From: Ophioceras dolichostomum
Lineage: Eukaryota > Ascomycota > Sordariomycetes > Magnaporthales > Ophioceraceae
NCBI GenBank assembly: GCA_003049485.1
Contig: PYST01000048.1
Coordinates: 6,096 to 70,095, forward strand
Length of the DNA: 64,000 nucleotides
Direction of reading: 5' to 3'
The notes under the pieces were generated by a model, which was given only the letters and a program-made list of their open reading frames with translations, had not been told where the DNA came from and did not search any database. Each line of letters begins with the position of its first letter. The first letter of the stretch is position 1. This document shows, in pieces, positions 14,592 through 26,136 of this stretch. The position numbers were made by a program, and so were the translations under genes.

Positions 14592-15155
14592 CGGCGTTGG
14601 GGGGAGGGAATATGCTAAGCTGTTCGTCACAAGTGCCCGTTGCTGCGTCTGTCTGGAGGCTCAGTGACGGTTTTGTTTCTTGATGGACGGGCAATGGATA
14701 TTTTTAATCGGACGAGATAGTAGTGGCCGATTGCTGGGAGATCTTCACTGCACGGACCTCTGTAGCGTGTAGACCCCCACTAACGACAATGCCGTGCTTG
14801 GCTGACAGGGCTCTCAATACTCGCCAGAACCCTTATTATTACGGTTGTCCCTGGGTATCGTACAACAATACACATGTTCCTTTTCGCGTGAGGAAGAGTG
14901 CGGGATGCCTCTTGTGAAGCTATAAGAACCTACTGAGGGGGTTCGAACGAACGTTTCATTTAGCAGGCCGGCACCATTCTGGTTTGAGACAGGGCGTCGG
15001 ATAACTGAAAGTCAAAGATTATGTCATGCCGATTTTCTTCACTTCCGCTGGGCGGGCTGGATTGTAACTAAGAATAGTGCGGCCCAGATCTTATAAATTC
15101 CAGATCACCCGGGCTCCAACAGCAAGAAGATTCACTGAGGATAATTGCCGGCGAG
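14592..15155. other. Divergent intergenic region, PTH2 / NRK1
   Basis: Promoter region of two divergent genes. No open frame has homology that I recognise. A GGTTCGAAC at 14940-14948 resembles a tRNA B-box but no cloverleaf forms around it. Confidence 0.55.
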
Positions 15156-16113
15156 ATGGCAAGTCAAAAGTCAATAATCGTGGGCATCAGTGGCTGCTCG
15201 TCGAGCGGAAAGACGACCCTCGCGAGGCTGCTTCGAGATATTTTCCCGAACACCTTCGTACTTCACGAGGATGACTTTTACAAGACCGAGGCTGAGTGAG
15301 AGAAATCATCATAGCCGACTCCTTTGCTTCGACCGTCCCGTCATTGTGGACTTTGCTGACCAGTAGATCACGGCCTGCATTACAACTTGTAGAATACCGA
15401 AGAGAGGCAGCCTACTTGACTGGGACTGCTCCGAGGCCATCGACGTGCCAACGATGGCGACGACTCTCGCCCATATCCGGTCGACTGGGGTGTTTCCGGT
15501 ATGTTTTCTCCTCCTAAAACCTACGGCATCACTATGGATATTCCCTACTGATGATCAAGTGGGCTGGTTGCCAATGCTAATAACTCTCTAGCCCAACTTT
15601 GACTCGAAGGAAGACCAGAACTCTGTTGGCCACTGTCCGGTCTCTGAGACAAGGATCGCTACTTTGAGGGAGAGGGTCTACGCATGGACACAAGCTGGGC
15701 AGCCTGGGCATAGTATCTTCGAGGATAAGGGTTTGCGAGTCTGTCTCCTGGACGGCTTCCTGCTTTACTCGCCACCGATGGAGGCGGCCGCGCGACTCCT
15801 CGACTTCAAGCTGTTTCTGCTGGTGAGTCGAGACGCAGCGATCCGAAGACGGAAGGCAAGGGCTGGTTATGTCACGTTGGAGGGCTTCTGGGAAGACCCC
15901 GAGGGCTACGTCGAAGACATCGTCTGGCCGAACTATGCAGAGGCGCATGCGTGGCTATTTGAGGGCGGCGACGTCGAGGGTAAGGTCGACGAAGCGGCTT
16001 GTTCTGCCCAAGGGATCGAGATACAACTAGACAAAGGCCTGGATGTCGACATGGATACCACACTGGAGTGGGCTGTAGAGCTACTCATGAGGGAGCTGCC
16101 TAAGATTGGCTAG
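15156..16113 (+). CDS. NRK1: Nicotinamide riboside kinase
   Basis: Phosphorylates nicotinamide riboside to NMN in the NAD+ salvage pathway. Three exons, 15156-15295, 15393-15498 and 15592-16113, 255 residues. The P-loop GISGCSSSGKTT is at residues 10-21. It is followed by FVLHEDDFYKTEAE, where the acidic residues of HEDDFY are the usual metal/base positions, and LLDWDCSEAIDVPTM, the substrate-loop block characteristic of NRKs. The block PPNFDSKEDQN spans the second splice site. The C-terminal part contains the LID-like RRRKARAGYVTLEGFWEDP and YVEDIVWPNY. Introns are 97 and 93 nt. The second intron separates FP from NFDSKEDQN and both joins are in phase. It converges with glucoamylase, with only 108 bp between the stops. 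Confidence 0.94.
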
Positions 16114-16221
16114 TGGAGACGCGAAAACGACGTCCGGATGATTCACTGAGCGAGATACCACGAGGATATCGGACATCAGAGCGGGGTTCAATCTCATATA
16201 ACAACTTGGCCTCCCTTCTCT

Positions 16222-18591
<2,370 letters not shown>

Positions 18592-18676
18592 GACGGGATG
18601 GACAGCACTGGTGTTTGGCTGGTGTTGAAGGGGCAAGCCAGCATGGCTATAGTTCGAGAGGGCCTCCATATCTGCT

Positions 18677-18684
18677 CATATATA
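18677..18684 (-). promoter_or_regulatory. TATA box of glucoamylase
   Basis: TATATATG on the minus strand about 85-93 bp before the ATG at 18591. Confidence 0.5.
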
Positions 18685-19270
18685 CCAGACCGGCGAGCTC
18701 GAGCTGCCGGATTGGGAGAGCTTGGGATGGTTCTCAAACCTGGACGTCACCGAGCATGTGCGTGTGCCTGCCCAGGAAGGCGGACCGAAATGGTCACGTC
18801 AGTACCTCGTAATGGGGGAGAGGGGATTGTTGCAATCGCAATCTGTCGTGCATGCCGTTGATCGCCCCTGCCGCTGAGTTCTCTGTCTGGAGCGTGCGCG
18901 TGGAGTCCCGAGACAGAGAAAACGCGGGGACGATCTCGTCAAGGGCATCTGCTTCGGCCCTTTTCAATGTCACACTCACGCACTCTGCTGGTCGTACTGA
19001 CTTGGCTGCAGGTGGTGGCTTGGTTCCTCTTCTCTTTCTCTCACTTGAGACTGGCTAGTAACTAAACTAAGATATGGGCGGTCAAAATGGCGCAACAAAT
19101 TCCGGGAGTAGAGTCTAGGAACATCGTCATCTGTGCCAGCCAATATGTAAGTGGCTATGCAGGGTGGTTAGTAGGCAGTGCAGGTTCATTTTGCGTGACG
19201 TGAAGAACTTGGTGAACAATGCGGGGCACAAATTGTAAAATGTCTGTAGGTGGGAGGTAAGGTACCTCAG

Positions 19271-19294
19271 TTACCTAGGTAGGTAGGTAGGTAC
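19271..19294. repeat. TAGG tetranucleotide repeat (TTACCTAGGTAGGTAGGTAC type)
   Basis: Short run of TAGG units with a CCTAGG palindrome at its start. Similar short runs recur in other gene-free stretches of this window (see findings). Confidence 0.8.
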
Positions 19295-20511
19295 TGTATG
19301 CACAGAAACGCCACCTCAGTCATCATCTTCAAGTTGTGAATATTCTGCACGAGAGTGTTGGAAACTCGCGTATCAAGGGACAGATGGCCGAGACAGAGGC
19401 CGAGCTGGGGATTCCGGGCGGGCCAGTGCAGATCGCAACCTGGAGAGGACCCGAGTCCCAAGGAACACTAATATCAAACCTCCGTTGCCTCATTCCACTC
19501 ACTGGGCTTTCTCTACGATCTTGCATGAGGGCAAAGGAGGAGAATCAAGCTGGATAGGTGCAAGATGTTTTCGGAAAGGATGAGAGAGGGCAGGCTTCTG
19601 GATACCAGCGAGACTACCGTATGCACGCGCAGCGATCGACGAATGATGTTGTGGAGCCAAATGGCGAAAAATGTTCACAATGTCGTTCTGCCTCTCATGC
19701 CAACAGGGAGGTTTTCCGGATGGTTCAAGGATCTTCAGCTATTCCCACTGGAGGCACTCGACTCTCATGATGTCTGGTCGCGTGTTGGCTGGTCTTGCAT
19801 CCATGCTCGCCTCTAGACCATTGGCAAGCTTGGCTGGGTCTGACTGACAGAGACAGATGCAGGGGACAATCGAGGGAGCGGAGCCTCATGCACAGAACTG
19901 AACTGACCCCCGAGCAAACTTGAGAGAATTTGATAGAAATGTGGCGTATTACGGTTTGCCCCAACCTCATCAATCGACGATCTTGGAAAAGGGGTTTGGA
20001 ATGTAATCGCCTCAGAGAACCGCGCACATCCGATCTCAGCTTTTGACGGCGAAAAAGGTGCGCAGCAGTTTCCGATTCGTCTAGGACCTGTCGATAGGAT
20101 TGACACCATAACAAGTTGATGATTCCATGAAGAATATCGAACTGCCTCAGAAATCGACGCTGAAACGAGCAGCGGACTTCTGGGCACAGATCCATGATGT
20201 GGAAGAAAGAAGAACAGAATCAAAAATGTTCACGATGCGCCAGCTGCCTTTTATCGACCAAAAATTTTCCAGCGCTGGATGTCGATTACGTAAGGAGTCG
20301 ATGGTGAGTGGGCCGACCCACCGCTGGAAGTATGTATAGGCAGACAAGCTTTGTCGCGACAACATAACTTCCAGGCATCTTTCTCTCCTTCAAATCCTTC
20401 GCATTTCTTCCAGCACCCTCGTCGACGAACCAGAGCGGATCATGGGAAGATAAGCGACATCAAGACCGCAAGCCACGAATATTACAAGTCGCCCATCAAA
20501 TATCCGTCAGG

Positions 20512-22482
20512 ATGGACGCCGCAGACATCGAGGCGGCAAATCGCCTCCGCATTGCGATGGGCATGAAGCCTTTGCCGGTCCCCGGCGGCGCATCCTCTCA
20601 GCCCAAAGCTAAAGAGCCGTCTCCCGATGAAGATCCCTCCGGAACGTTCGAAGGGAGGCAGGCACAAGCCTACGATAACTTCAAGAAGCTTCGCGAGGCC
20701 GAAGCCGCCAAGAAGAATCGGGAGGAGAGGGCGGCCGCCGTGAAGAAAGCTCGTGAACTTGCCCAGCGCAATGCCGTCCTAGAAGGCAAGGGCTTGGGTG
20801 AGGCCGACGGCGATGGAGATCTTGATGCCAAATCTTGGTTGAAGGGCCAGAAGAAGAGACTGAAGAAGATCGACAAGGTGCGAAAAGCCGAGGAGGACAG
20901 GGCGAAGGCTGAGGTCGAAGCCGACGCTGCTCGAAGCTATTCGTCCAAGGATCTGGCTGGCGTCAGGGTCGGCCACGACATGTCATCCCTGCTCGATGAT
21001 GGAGAGCAGGTCCTGACGTTGAAGGACACTACAGTCCTAGAGAACGAAGAGGAGGGGGACGAGCTCGAGAACGCCGACTTGCGTGACCAGGAGAAACTGG
21101 AGGAACGGCTGAAGCTGAAGAAGAAGAAGCCAATATACGACCCTAATGACATCGACGACACCGGCGGACACACCATCCTCTCTCAGTACGACGAGGAGAT
21201 CTCTGGGAAAAAGCGGAAGGCTTTCACCTTGGACGCTCAGGGGACTTTGGGCGACCTCGCCGAGATCCTTGACGCGCCACGCGAGAAGGCGAATGTTCAG
21301 AACTTGGACCTCGATGTCCTCGACGCGCCTGCCTCCGACTACCTTGACATATCTGAAATCAAGGTGAAGAAGCCAAAGAAGAAAAAGTCCAAATCCACCC
21401 GGAAACGTGTGGTCGATGACGAGGACGCGCTCTTCCCAGCTGATGCACCAGAGGTGGATAATGGCGAGATGGACATAGATTCGGGGAATGTGCCAACTCA
21501 CAAAAAGAGGAAGACCGTCGATGAACCTCTCGTAGACGACGAAGACCTACAGGCGACTCTAGCTGCGCAGAGACGCGATGCTCTGAAGAAGAGGAAGCCT
21601 ATGCGGCCTCAAGACATCGCCAAGCAGCTAAGAGAGGAGGCCAATAACCCCGATCCTGAAAGCGAGGCGCCCGCCGGAGGCCTGGTAATCGACGAGATCT
21701 CCGAGTTTGTTGGGGCGTTGAAGAACTCCAATGACGACGAGGAGCGGCAGCGCCCTGACCGAAGAAAGACGCCGCAGCCGCAACAACCGCAGCCAGTGAC
21801 GGCCATGGATGATGAGTCTGAGGACGACGAGGACACAGAAATGGCGAACGCCAAACACGAGTATCCAGAAGAGCTGGAACACGACCATACCAGCTACGAG
21901 GGCCTAACGACCACCGGTGTCGACGAGGAAAAAACGGTGGCGCAGGGCATGGGAGCAACATTACAGATGCTGCGGGAGCGTGGTCTGATAGAGGAGGCTC
22001 ACGGGGCCGATCTCAACACACAATTCCGCGATCACCAGCAGTTCCTAGTGGAGAGGAACCGACGGCTGGCCAAGATCGAAGAGGATGCCCGGCGGCAACG
22101 CGAACGCGACCGAGCGAGCGGTGTGCTGGACCGCATGTCGACCTGGGAAAGGGAGGAGTACTCGCGCAAGCAGAATGCCCAGCGCGACCTCCAGGCCTCG
22201 CGCATCCTGAGCGACATGTTCAACCGGGGCTACACGCCTACCTTCGATATCAAGTACACGGACGAGCACGGCCGCCGTCTGGACCAGAAAGAGGCTTTCA
22301 AGCACCTGAGCCACCAGTTCCACGGCAAGGGCAGCGGCAAGGGCAAGACCGACAAGCTGTTGAAGAAGATCGATTCCGAGAAGCGCCGGGAGGCGCAGAG
22401 TATCCTCGACAACAGCAAGGACGCGGGCATGGGGTCCGCTCAGCCCAAGAAGCGCAAGGAGGCAGGTGTGCGTCTTGCTTGA
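20512..22482 (+). CDS. SNU66: U4/U6.U5 tri-snRNP protein Snu66 (SART1 family)
   Basis: Tri-snRNP component needed for spliceosome activation in the nucleus. Intronless, 656 residues. The N-terminus DAADIEAANRLRIAMGMKPL is typical of SART1/Snu66. The signature RVGHDMSSLLDDGEQVLTLKD follows at about residue 155, then IYDPNDIDDTGGHTILSQYDEE. The middle is charged and disordered with K-rich stretches. The C-terminal block GMGATLQMLRERGLIEE and FDIKYTDEHGRRLDQKEAFKHLSHQFHGKGSGKGKTDK is strongly family-specific. The ATG at 20512 has the family N-terminus directly after it. It is notable that a splicing factor here is itself intronless. Confidence 0.95.
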   Translation: MDAADIEAANRLRIAMGMKPLPVPGGASSQPKAKEPSPDEDPSGTFEGRQAQAYDNFKKLREAEAAKKNREERAAAVKKARELAQRNAVLEGKGLGEADGDGDLDAKSWLKGQKKRLKKIDKVRKAEEDRAKAEVEADAARSYSSKDLAGVRVGHDMSSLLDDGEQVLTLKDTTVLENEEEGDELENADLRDQEKLEERLKLKKKKPIYDPNDIDDTGGHTILSQYDEEISGKKRKAFTLDAQGTLGDLAEILDAPREKANVQNLDLDVLDAPASDYLDISEIKVKKPKKKKSKSTRKRVVDDEDALFPADAPEVDNGEMDIDSGNVPTHKKRKTVDEPLVDDEDLQATLAAQRRDALKKRKPMRPQDIAKQLREEANNPDPESEAPAGGLVIDEISEFVGALKNSNDDEERQRPDRRKTPQPQQPQPVTAMDDESEDDEDTEMANAKHEYPEELEHDHTSYEGLTTTGVDEEKTVAQGMGATLQMLRERGLIEEAHGADLNTQFRDHQQFLVERNRRLAKIEEDARRQRERDRASGVLDRMSTWEREEYSRKQNAQRDLQASRILSDMFNRGYTPTFDIKYTDEHGRRLDQKEAFKHLSHQFHGKGSGKGKTDKLLKKIDSEKRREAQSILDNSKDAGMGSAQPKKRKEAGVRLA

Positions 22483-23081
22483 GCGATCTTTTCATGCCCT
22501 CCTGGAAGGGTCTCATGAGGTGGGAATTCCCGAGGATACAAGAATGGATGGAATTGCGGAGGTCGAGGATGGGATGGAGAACTGGTTCTTCTGCTTCACC
22601 CCATTTGTACAGATGGAGAGACAGGAGAAATCGATGCCAACAATCAGAATTCAAAGGTGCATACCCACCTACCCCTGAGCCTCAGTTCAACTTTGATTAC
22701 TTCGCTCAAGCTGACTCTGTGTGATCTGTGAGGAAATTAGCCCTCCGTGGTGTTCAACTGTCCCGATGTAAGAAGACTTCGGTTCCATTCCTGTTCTTGT
22801 CCCAGATCTCTGCATGCACCACTAGTCTTGGTCATGCTCTCGTCTGCGCCCGAGGTATCGAGTGATACATCTTCATCTTTGTCCCTAAGCATTGGATACC
22901 AGTCACTGGATTCTTCGATTTTCATTTTGGAAAGAGTCACGATCACTTGACTTGGACATTAAGCATTGTGTTGGGGAAAACGCCCTTTACTATTATCTAT
23001 ATCTTCCACGCGTCAACAAGAGGAGGGTAGGGTAAGTTTAGGCAGAGCGCATAGGTATGCAGTACACCGCACCTTTTGCCA
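22483..23081. other. Convergent 3' region downstream of SNU66
   Basis: About 600 bp with no supportable gene; short frames on both strands only. Confidence 0.5.
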
Positions 23082-23579
23082 CTAGGCACCCCCTTGTAGT
23101 GGCTCTTCCTCACCCCCCGCCTCCTCCAGGTCCTCTGGGGTCCAGGAGTTGCGAAGGGGCGATCGCGAAGACGTGCGCACACGCAGGCTCCGCGACGGCG
23201 CAACAGCATCCGCAGGCGGCTGCCGTTCATTATTCATGGGATTGGCGCCCACCGCGCTGGCGGCGGCAGCAGCAGCAACGGCCGCCATTGCAACCACATC
23301 AGGGCCTTGATCAGGATGACGACGAGCAGGACGGGAATTCGCGCTGTTGGCGCCCTTATCTCGGACAAGTTTGTCCAGCTTCTGCTGAACCACCTGCCCG
23401 AGCCCGCCGGCGCGGTTGCCTCCCGTGAGAATTCTGCTGCCCTCTGGCCGGGCGAGGATCACCAAGGGATCGCCGCTCTGGGCGGCGCCGGCTGCAGCGC
23501 GGTCGTTCTTCTCCTGTGGGACGGCTGCGTACGCGGCGCCAACGCCGAAGCTCCAGATCTTCCGCATTTGTTGGAACAT
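23082..23579 (-). CDS. Hypothetical 165-residue Ala/Arg-rich protein
   Basis: A single open frame from an ATG at 23579 to a stop at 23082. A canonical GTAAGT donor at 23643 and CAG acceptor at 23586 define a 58-nt intron that ends seven bases before the ATG, which is good evidence that this is a transcribed gene with a 5'-UTR intron. The protein begins MFQQMRKIWSFGVGAAYAAV, a possible mitochondrial-type or membrane-associated N-terminus. It continues with a helical QKLDKLVRDKG stretch and an Ala run (MAAVAAAAAASAVGAN) and ends acidic. I do not recognise the family. The compositional bias leaves some doubt that the entire frame is translated. Confidence 0.4.
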   Translation of the reverse strand: MFQQMRKIWSFGVGAAYAAVPQEKNDRAAAGAAQSGDPLVILARPEGSRILTGGNRAGGLGQVVQQKLDKLVRDKGANSANSRPARRHPDQGPDVVAMAAVAAAAAASAVGANPMNNERQPPADAVAPSRSLRVRTSSRSPLRNSWTPEDLEEAGGEEEPLQGGA

Positions 23580-23585
23580 CTTGTC

Positions 23586-23643
23586 CTGTGATAGCAGTGC
23601 TAGCTAGGTGTCTACCGTGAGGTTTGAGTGATGACTTACTTAC
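23586..23643 (-). other. Probable 5'-UTR intron of the hypothetical gene
   Basis: GTAAGTAAGT donor and ATCACAG acceptor, 58 nt. An in-frame stop lies just upstream of the donor when the exons are joined, so translation should begin at the ATG that follows. Confidence 0.45.
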
Positions 23644-24128
23644 CACGAATCGTCAAGGCTGAGGAGTAAGCAAGACACAAGGCGGAAAGAGAGGGGTTGA
23701 TCGATCTCTGGCTTTCTAGTGTTCACCGGTGAACACCGGCTAGCTTCTCGCTTGCACTGATATAATGCTGAGAGCTCGCTGGTATAGGACTTTGCCTGTA
23801 GAACACTTGAAAACCCTACTTGGCTGATGATGATGATGATGATGACCAGGCAGTTCTGTTTTCCGAGAATTACAGGAGGGAACGGCTTATATATGCCTTC
23901 AGCTTCTTTGATGAACCTATAATATGCTTTGTGAAAATTCCAACATGCACAACGCTTTCCCCCCCCCCCTCGCCCCCTTTCGACTTGCGTCGGTATACCC
24001 TTTGTTACAACCAGACGAAAATGATGTACACCCAGACAAAAATGATACAAAGCCTGGTTGACCTAGGGTATTATCGTTCATTGAATCCTATGTTCTCCCT
24101 AGCCTCCTAATTCATTGTCCTTCCGATC

Positions 24129-24272
24129 CTAGTCAAGATCTCGAGCGTCGCTGAAAAGGCGTCGGGCCAGTTCGCCTCTCCTTCGGGCAAGCCGGCTTTG
24201 TAGCGTCGCGAGATCCTCTTTGATCTCTTCGCAATGTTCCACGTGTCCATCGAGCGACTCGGCCAGCGTCTT
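24129..24272 (-). CDS. C-terminal exon of a small uncharacterised coiled-coil protein
   Basis: The minus strand after an acceptor GACCAGCTAG (24273-24274) encodes 47 residues and a TAG stop, strongly amphipathic and charged: the segments ESLDGHVEHCEEIKEDL and ARRRGELARRLFSD read as one continuous coiled coil. GC3 is high and the frame begins exactly at the splice acceptor, with an in-frame TAG just inside the predicted intron, which supports a real exon. The first exon is uncertain. Option A is an ATG at 24423 giving 26 residues (MASSVLVSRGAIRLLAEVLR, mitochondrial-presequence-like) joined at 24346. Option B is the membrane ORF at 24445-24648 joined after its Gly codon at 24451. I do not recognise a family. 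Confidence 0.35.
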   Translation of the reverse strand, partial: KTLAESLDGHVEHCEEIKEDLATLQSRLARRRGELARRLFSDARDLD

Positions 24273-24444
24273 CTAGCTGGTCAATCGGACCCCATCTCTT
24301 GGCCCGAATCGCCGTCACTGGTCACCACCGTGGAGACCTCCCGACCATCTCCCGTCTCGGCTTTCTCAGGACTTCCGCAAGCAACCGGATGGCACCTCGG
24401 GAGACAAGGACGGAAGAGGCCATGTATGCGGAGCACGGCTCGCT

Positions 24445-24648
24445 CTATACGCCCGGGATAGGATTCTTCGGCGGCTTCGCGAACGCGTCGGCGTACCTCT
24501 TTGCCGTCTCGCCGTGGCGCGTGGAGATGTACCACGTCAGGAACAGTATGGTGAAGAAGGCGCTGACCCAAATAATGACGACCACGTTCGACACCCGTCG
24601 GCGACTGCTGTAGGGGGTATAGAACTTGTCAAGCCTGCCACCCGCCAT
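24445..24648 (-). CDS. Small single-pass membrane protein, 67 residues (possibly exon 1 of the gene above)
   Basis: The ATG at 24648 opens MAGGRLDKFYTPYSSRRRVS, then a hydrophobic helix VVVIIWVSAFFTILFLTWYI (about residues 25-44), then a basic/polar tail ending KPPKNPIPGV at a TAG. The basic patch RRR before the helix predicts the N-terminus inside (positive-inside rule). The stop is GTA TAG, and the same bases could serve as a weak GTATAG splice donor after the Gly codon. That would fuse this membrane segment in frame to the coiled-coil exon at 24129-24272 (178-nt intron, about 113 residues in total). No family is recognised. Confidence 0.4.
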   Translation of the reverse strand: MAGGRLDKFYTPYSSRRRVSNVVVIIWVSAFFTILFLTWYISTRHGETAKRYADAFAKPPKNPIPGV

Positions 24649-25093
24649 TTTTTTCTTCTTTGGTTGGTTGTGGCCGTGGAAGATAAAATGAGCTCTCGTA
24701 CGCCGGGGATGCGGGTGATAGGTAGTAGTAACGCGCGACGATTGGCGCAAGACTGGGGCCCCAGCTGGCGTTTCGGGCTATCCTGTCGTGGGATGCGAGA
24801 GAGTGATAGGGTTGCTGGCGCAATCGGTCTCAAGGTGGCTTGATGGCGACGATGATGGATGGATGGGCGCTGGAAAATCTGAAAGGGAGCTACTGTGGGT
24901 CTGTAGCTGGGGGCCTTTATCACTTCGCGGAACCCTTAAACAACGTAAATGAAAGAAAAAAGAAAAGAAGAGAAAGAAAATAAGAAAAAAAAGAGAGAGA
25001 AAAAAAAAGGAGAAAAAACAATTGTTAAGAGTTGATGGTAAGTAAAGGCAGAGAAAAACAGAAAACTCGTCCGGGAAGGAAAAAATTGCAAAA
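24649..25093. other. Intergenic with purine-rich low-complexity tract
   Basis: No gene seen. Bases 24953-25019 are an almost pure A/G tract (TC-rich on the minus strand), directly downstream of the 5S gene on its sense strand. Confidence 0.6.
24953..25019. repeat. Polypurine (A/G) tract
   Basis: Nearly uninterrupted A and G on the plus strand for about 65 bases, with irregular composition and no fixed unit. Confidence 0.8.
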
Positions 25094-25212
25094 ACATACA
25101 ACACCAGGGATTCCCCAGTGGTCACCCACCTGAGTACTAGTCCGGCTGTCAGTAGCTTAACTAGGGGAGAGCGGACGGGATCCCGTGTATTCTACTGCAT
25201 ATGGTCGTATGT
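25094..25212 (-). rRNA. rrn5S: 5S ribosomal RNA
   Basis: The minus strand reads from ACATACGACCAT at 25212 to GTTGTATGT ending at 25094, 119 nt. The two ends pair to form helix I (ACATACGAC with GTTGTATGT). Typical 5S blocks are present: GATCCCGTCCGCTCTCC, TAAGC within TTAAGCTACTGAC, and GGTGGGTGACCAC followed by TGGGAATCCC-like bases. A T-run (TTTTTG, then TTTTTT) follows the 3' end, as expected for RNA polymerase III termination. This is a single dispersed copy, not part of a tandem rDNA repeat, as is usual in filamentous ascomycetes such as Neurospora. Confidence 0.95.
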
Positions 25213-25525
25213 ACTAGTCCATTGGAAAGGCTAGCATTATAAACCGAACTTCGCTGCCTCGCATGGGTGAAACTGTATAGAACCACTCCGTCTCGGCCGC
25301 CGCCTACTCAGAACTGCTTACAAGAAACCCTCTTATAACTCAACACGTTCAGGTCACTTGTTGTCTGCTACTACTAGGCTTGGTAAGAACACTATGAAGA
25401 ATAACATAACATGCCTTACTAACAATTTGGACATTAAAATCATCATGGTCACCGTTCTGCCCGTCCTCAAAGCCTACCAACCTTTCTCATGTTTTTATAT
25501 TCTCTCTACTCCCGCCTACACGCTT

Positions 25526-25570
<45 letters not shown>

Positions 25571-25588
25571 CTTTACTTCGCATCTCGC
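25213..25588. other. Intergenic between 5S rRNA and SMP/C2 protein gene
   Basis: About 375 bp holding the upstream region of the 5S gene and the 3' UTR of the lipid-transfer protein gene, including the CA microsatellite. No gene. Confidence 0.6.
25530..25568. repeat. (CA)n microsatellite
   Basis: About 19 uninterrupted CA dinucleotides, 20 bp past the stop codon of the SMP/C2 protein gene, hence (TG)n in its 3' UTR. Confidence 0.95.
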
Positions 25589-26096
25589 TCACACTTCAGT
25601 CTCGACGTCCGGCTTGCGTCCACTCAGGCTCCCAACTTTCATAATTCGTCGGGCAGCGAAGGTGGCCTCATCCTTGGCGAACTGGATGTTGCGCATCGGT
25701 TTCCTGTTTATTAGATGACATGACAACAGGGTCAGCGGGGTGATCGAGAGCTGATACGCCATCATCCTAAGGTCAAGCCCAGAGACCCGGTGAGATTAGG
25801 CTTGAGCTTGGGCCTTGGCCTGGGCTTGAGGGCTTGTCAATCCTTACCACTGCATGAGGCCACGGTGCTTCCGGTGCAGATCACGGCTGCGGTCCTTGTA
25901 CTCCATGTACTGCTTGATAGGGTTGTTGCTGCTCTTCTTGGACATGGGCGACCCCTCGCTGACAGCACTGTCGAGCGACTGACGTGCCCCCTGGCTCTGG
26001 TTGTTGGTGGTGCTCGTGGGACTGGTCGGTCGGCTGCTGCTCTCCGCATCCACCACGCCGAGGTTGACGCCGCCGGACTCCCCCGTCATGGACGAA

Positions 26097-26136
<40 letters not shown>

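Larger units (their letters stand above)
18592..20511. other. Divergent intergenic region, glucoamylase / SNU66
   Basis: About 1.9 kb. It includes the glucoamylase promoter, a TAGGTAGG repeat run (19271-19294) and, at 20260-20268, AAAAATTTT about 245 bp before the SNU66 start. Frames of 60-156 codons occur on both strands but start with non-ATG codons or lack any recognisable domain; I see no gene. Confidence 0.5.

Noticed and set aside
14940..14948. GGTTCGAAC resembling a tRNA B-box
   Set aside because: No acceptor stem, D-arm or anticodon arm can be formed in the flanking 100 bases on either strand.
24953..25019. Purine tract considered as a terminator or an origin element
   Set aside because: Irregular A/G composition without hairpin or consensus; only a low-complexity tract can be supported.
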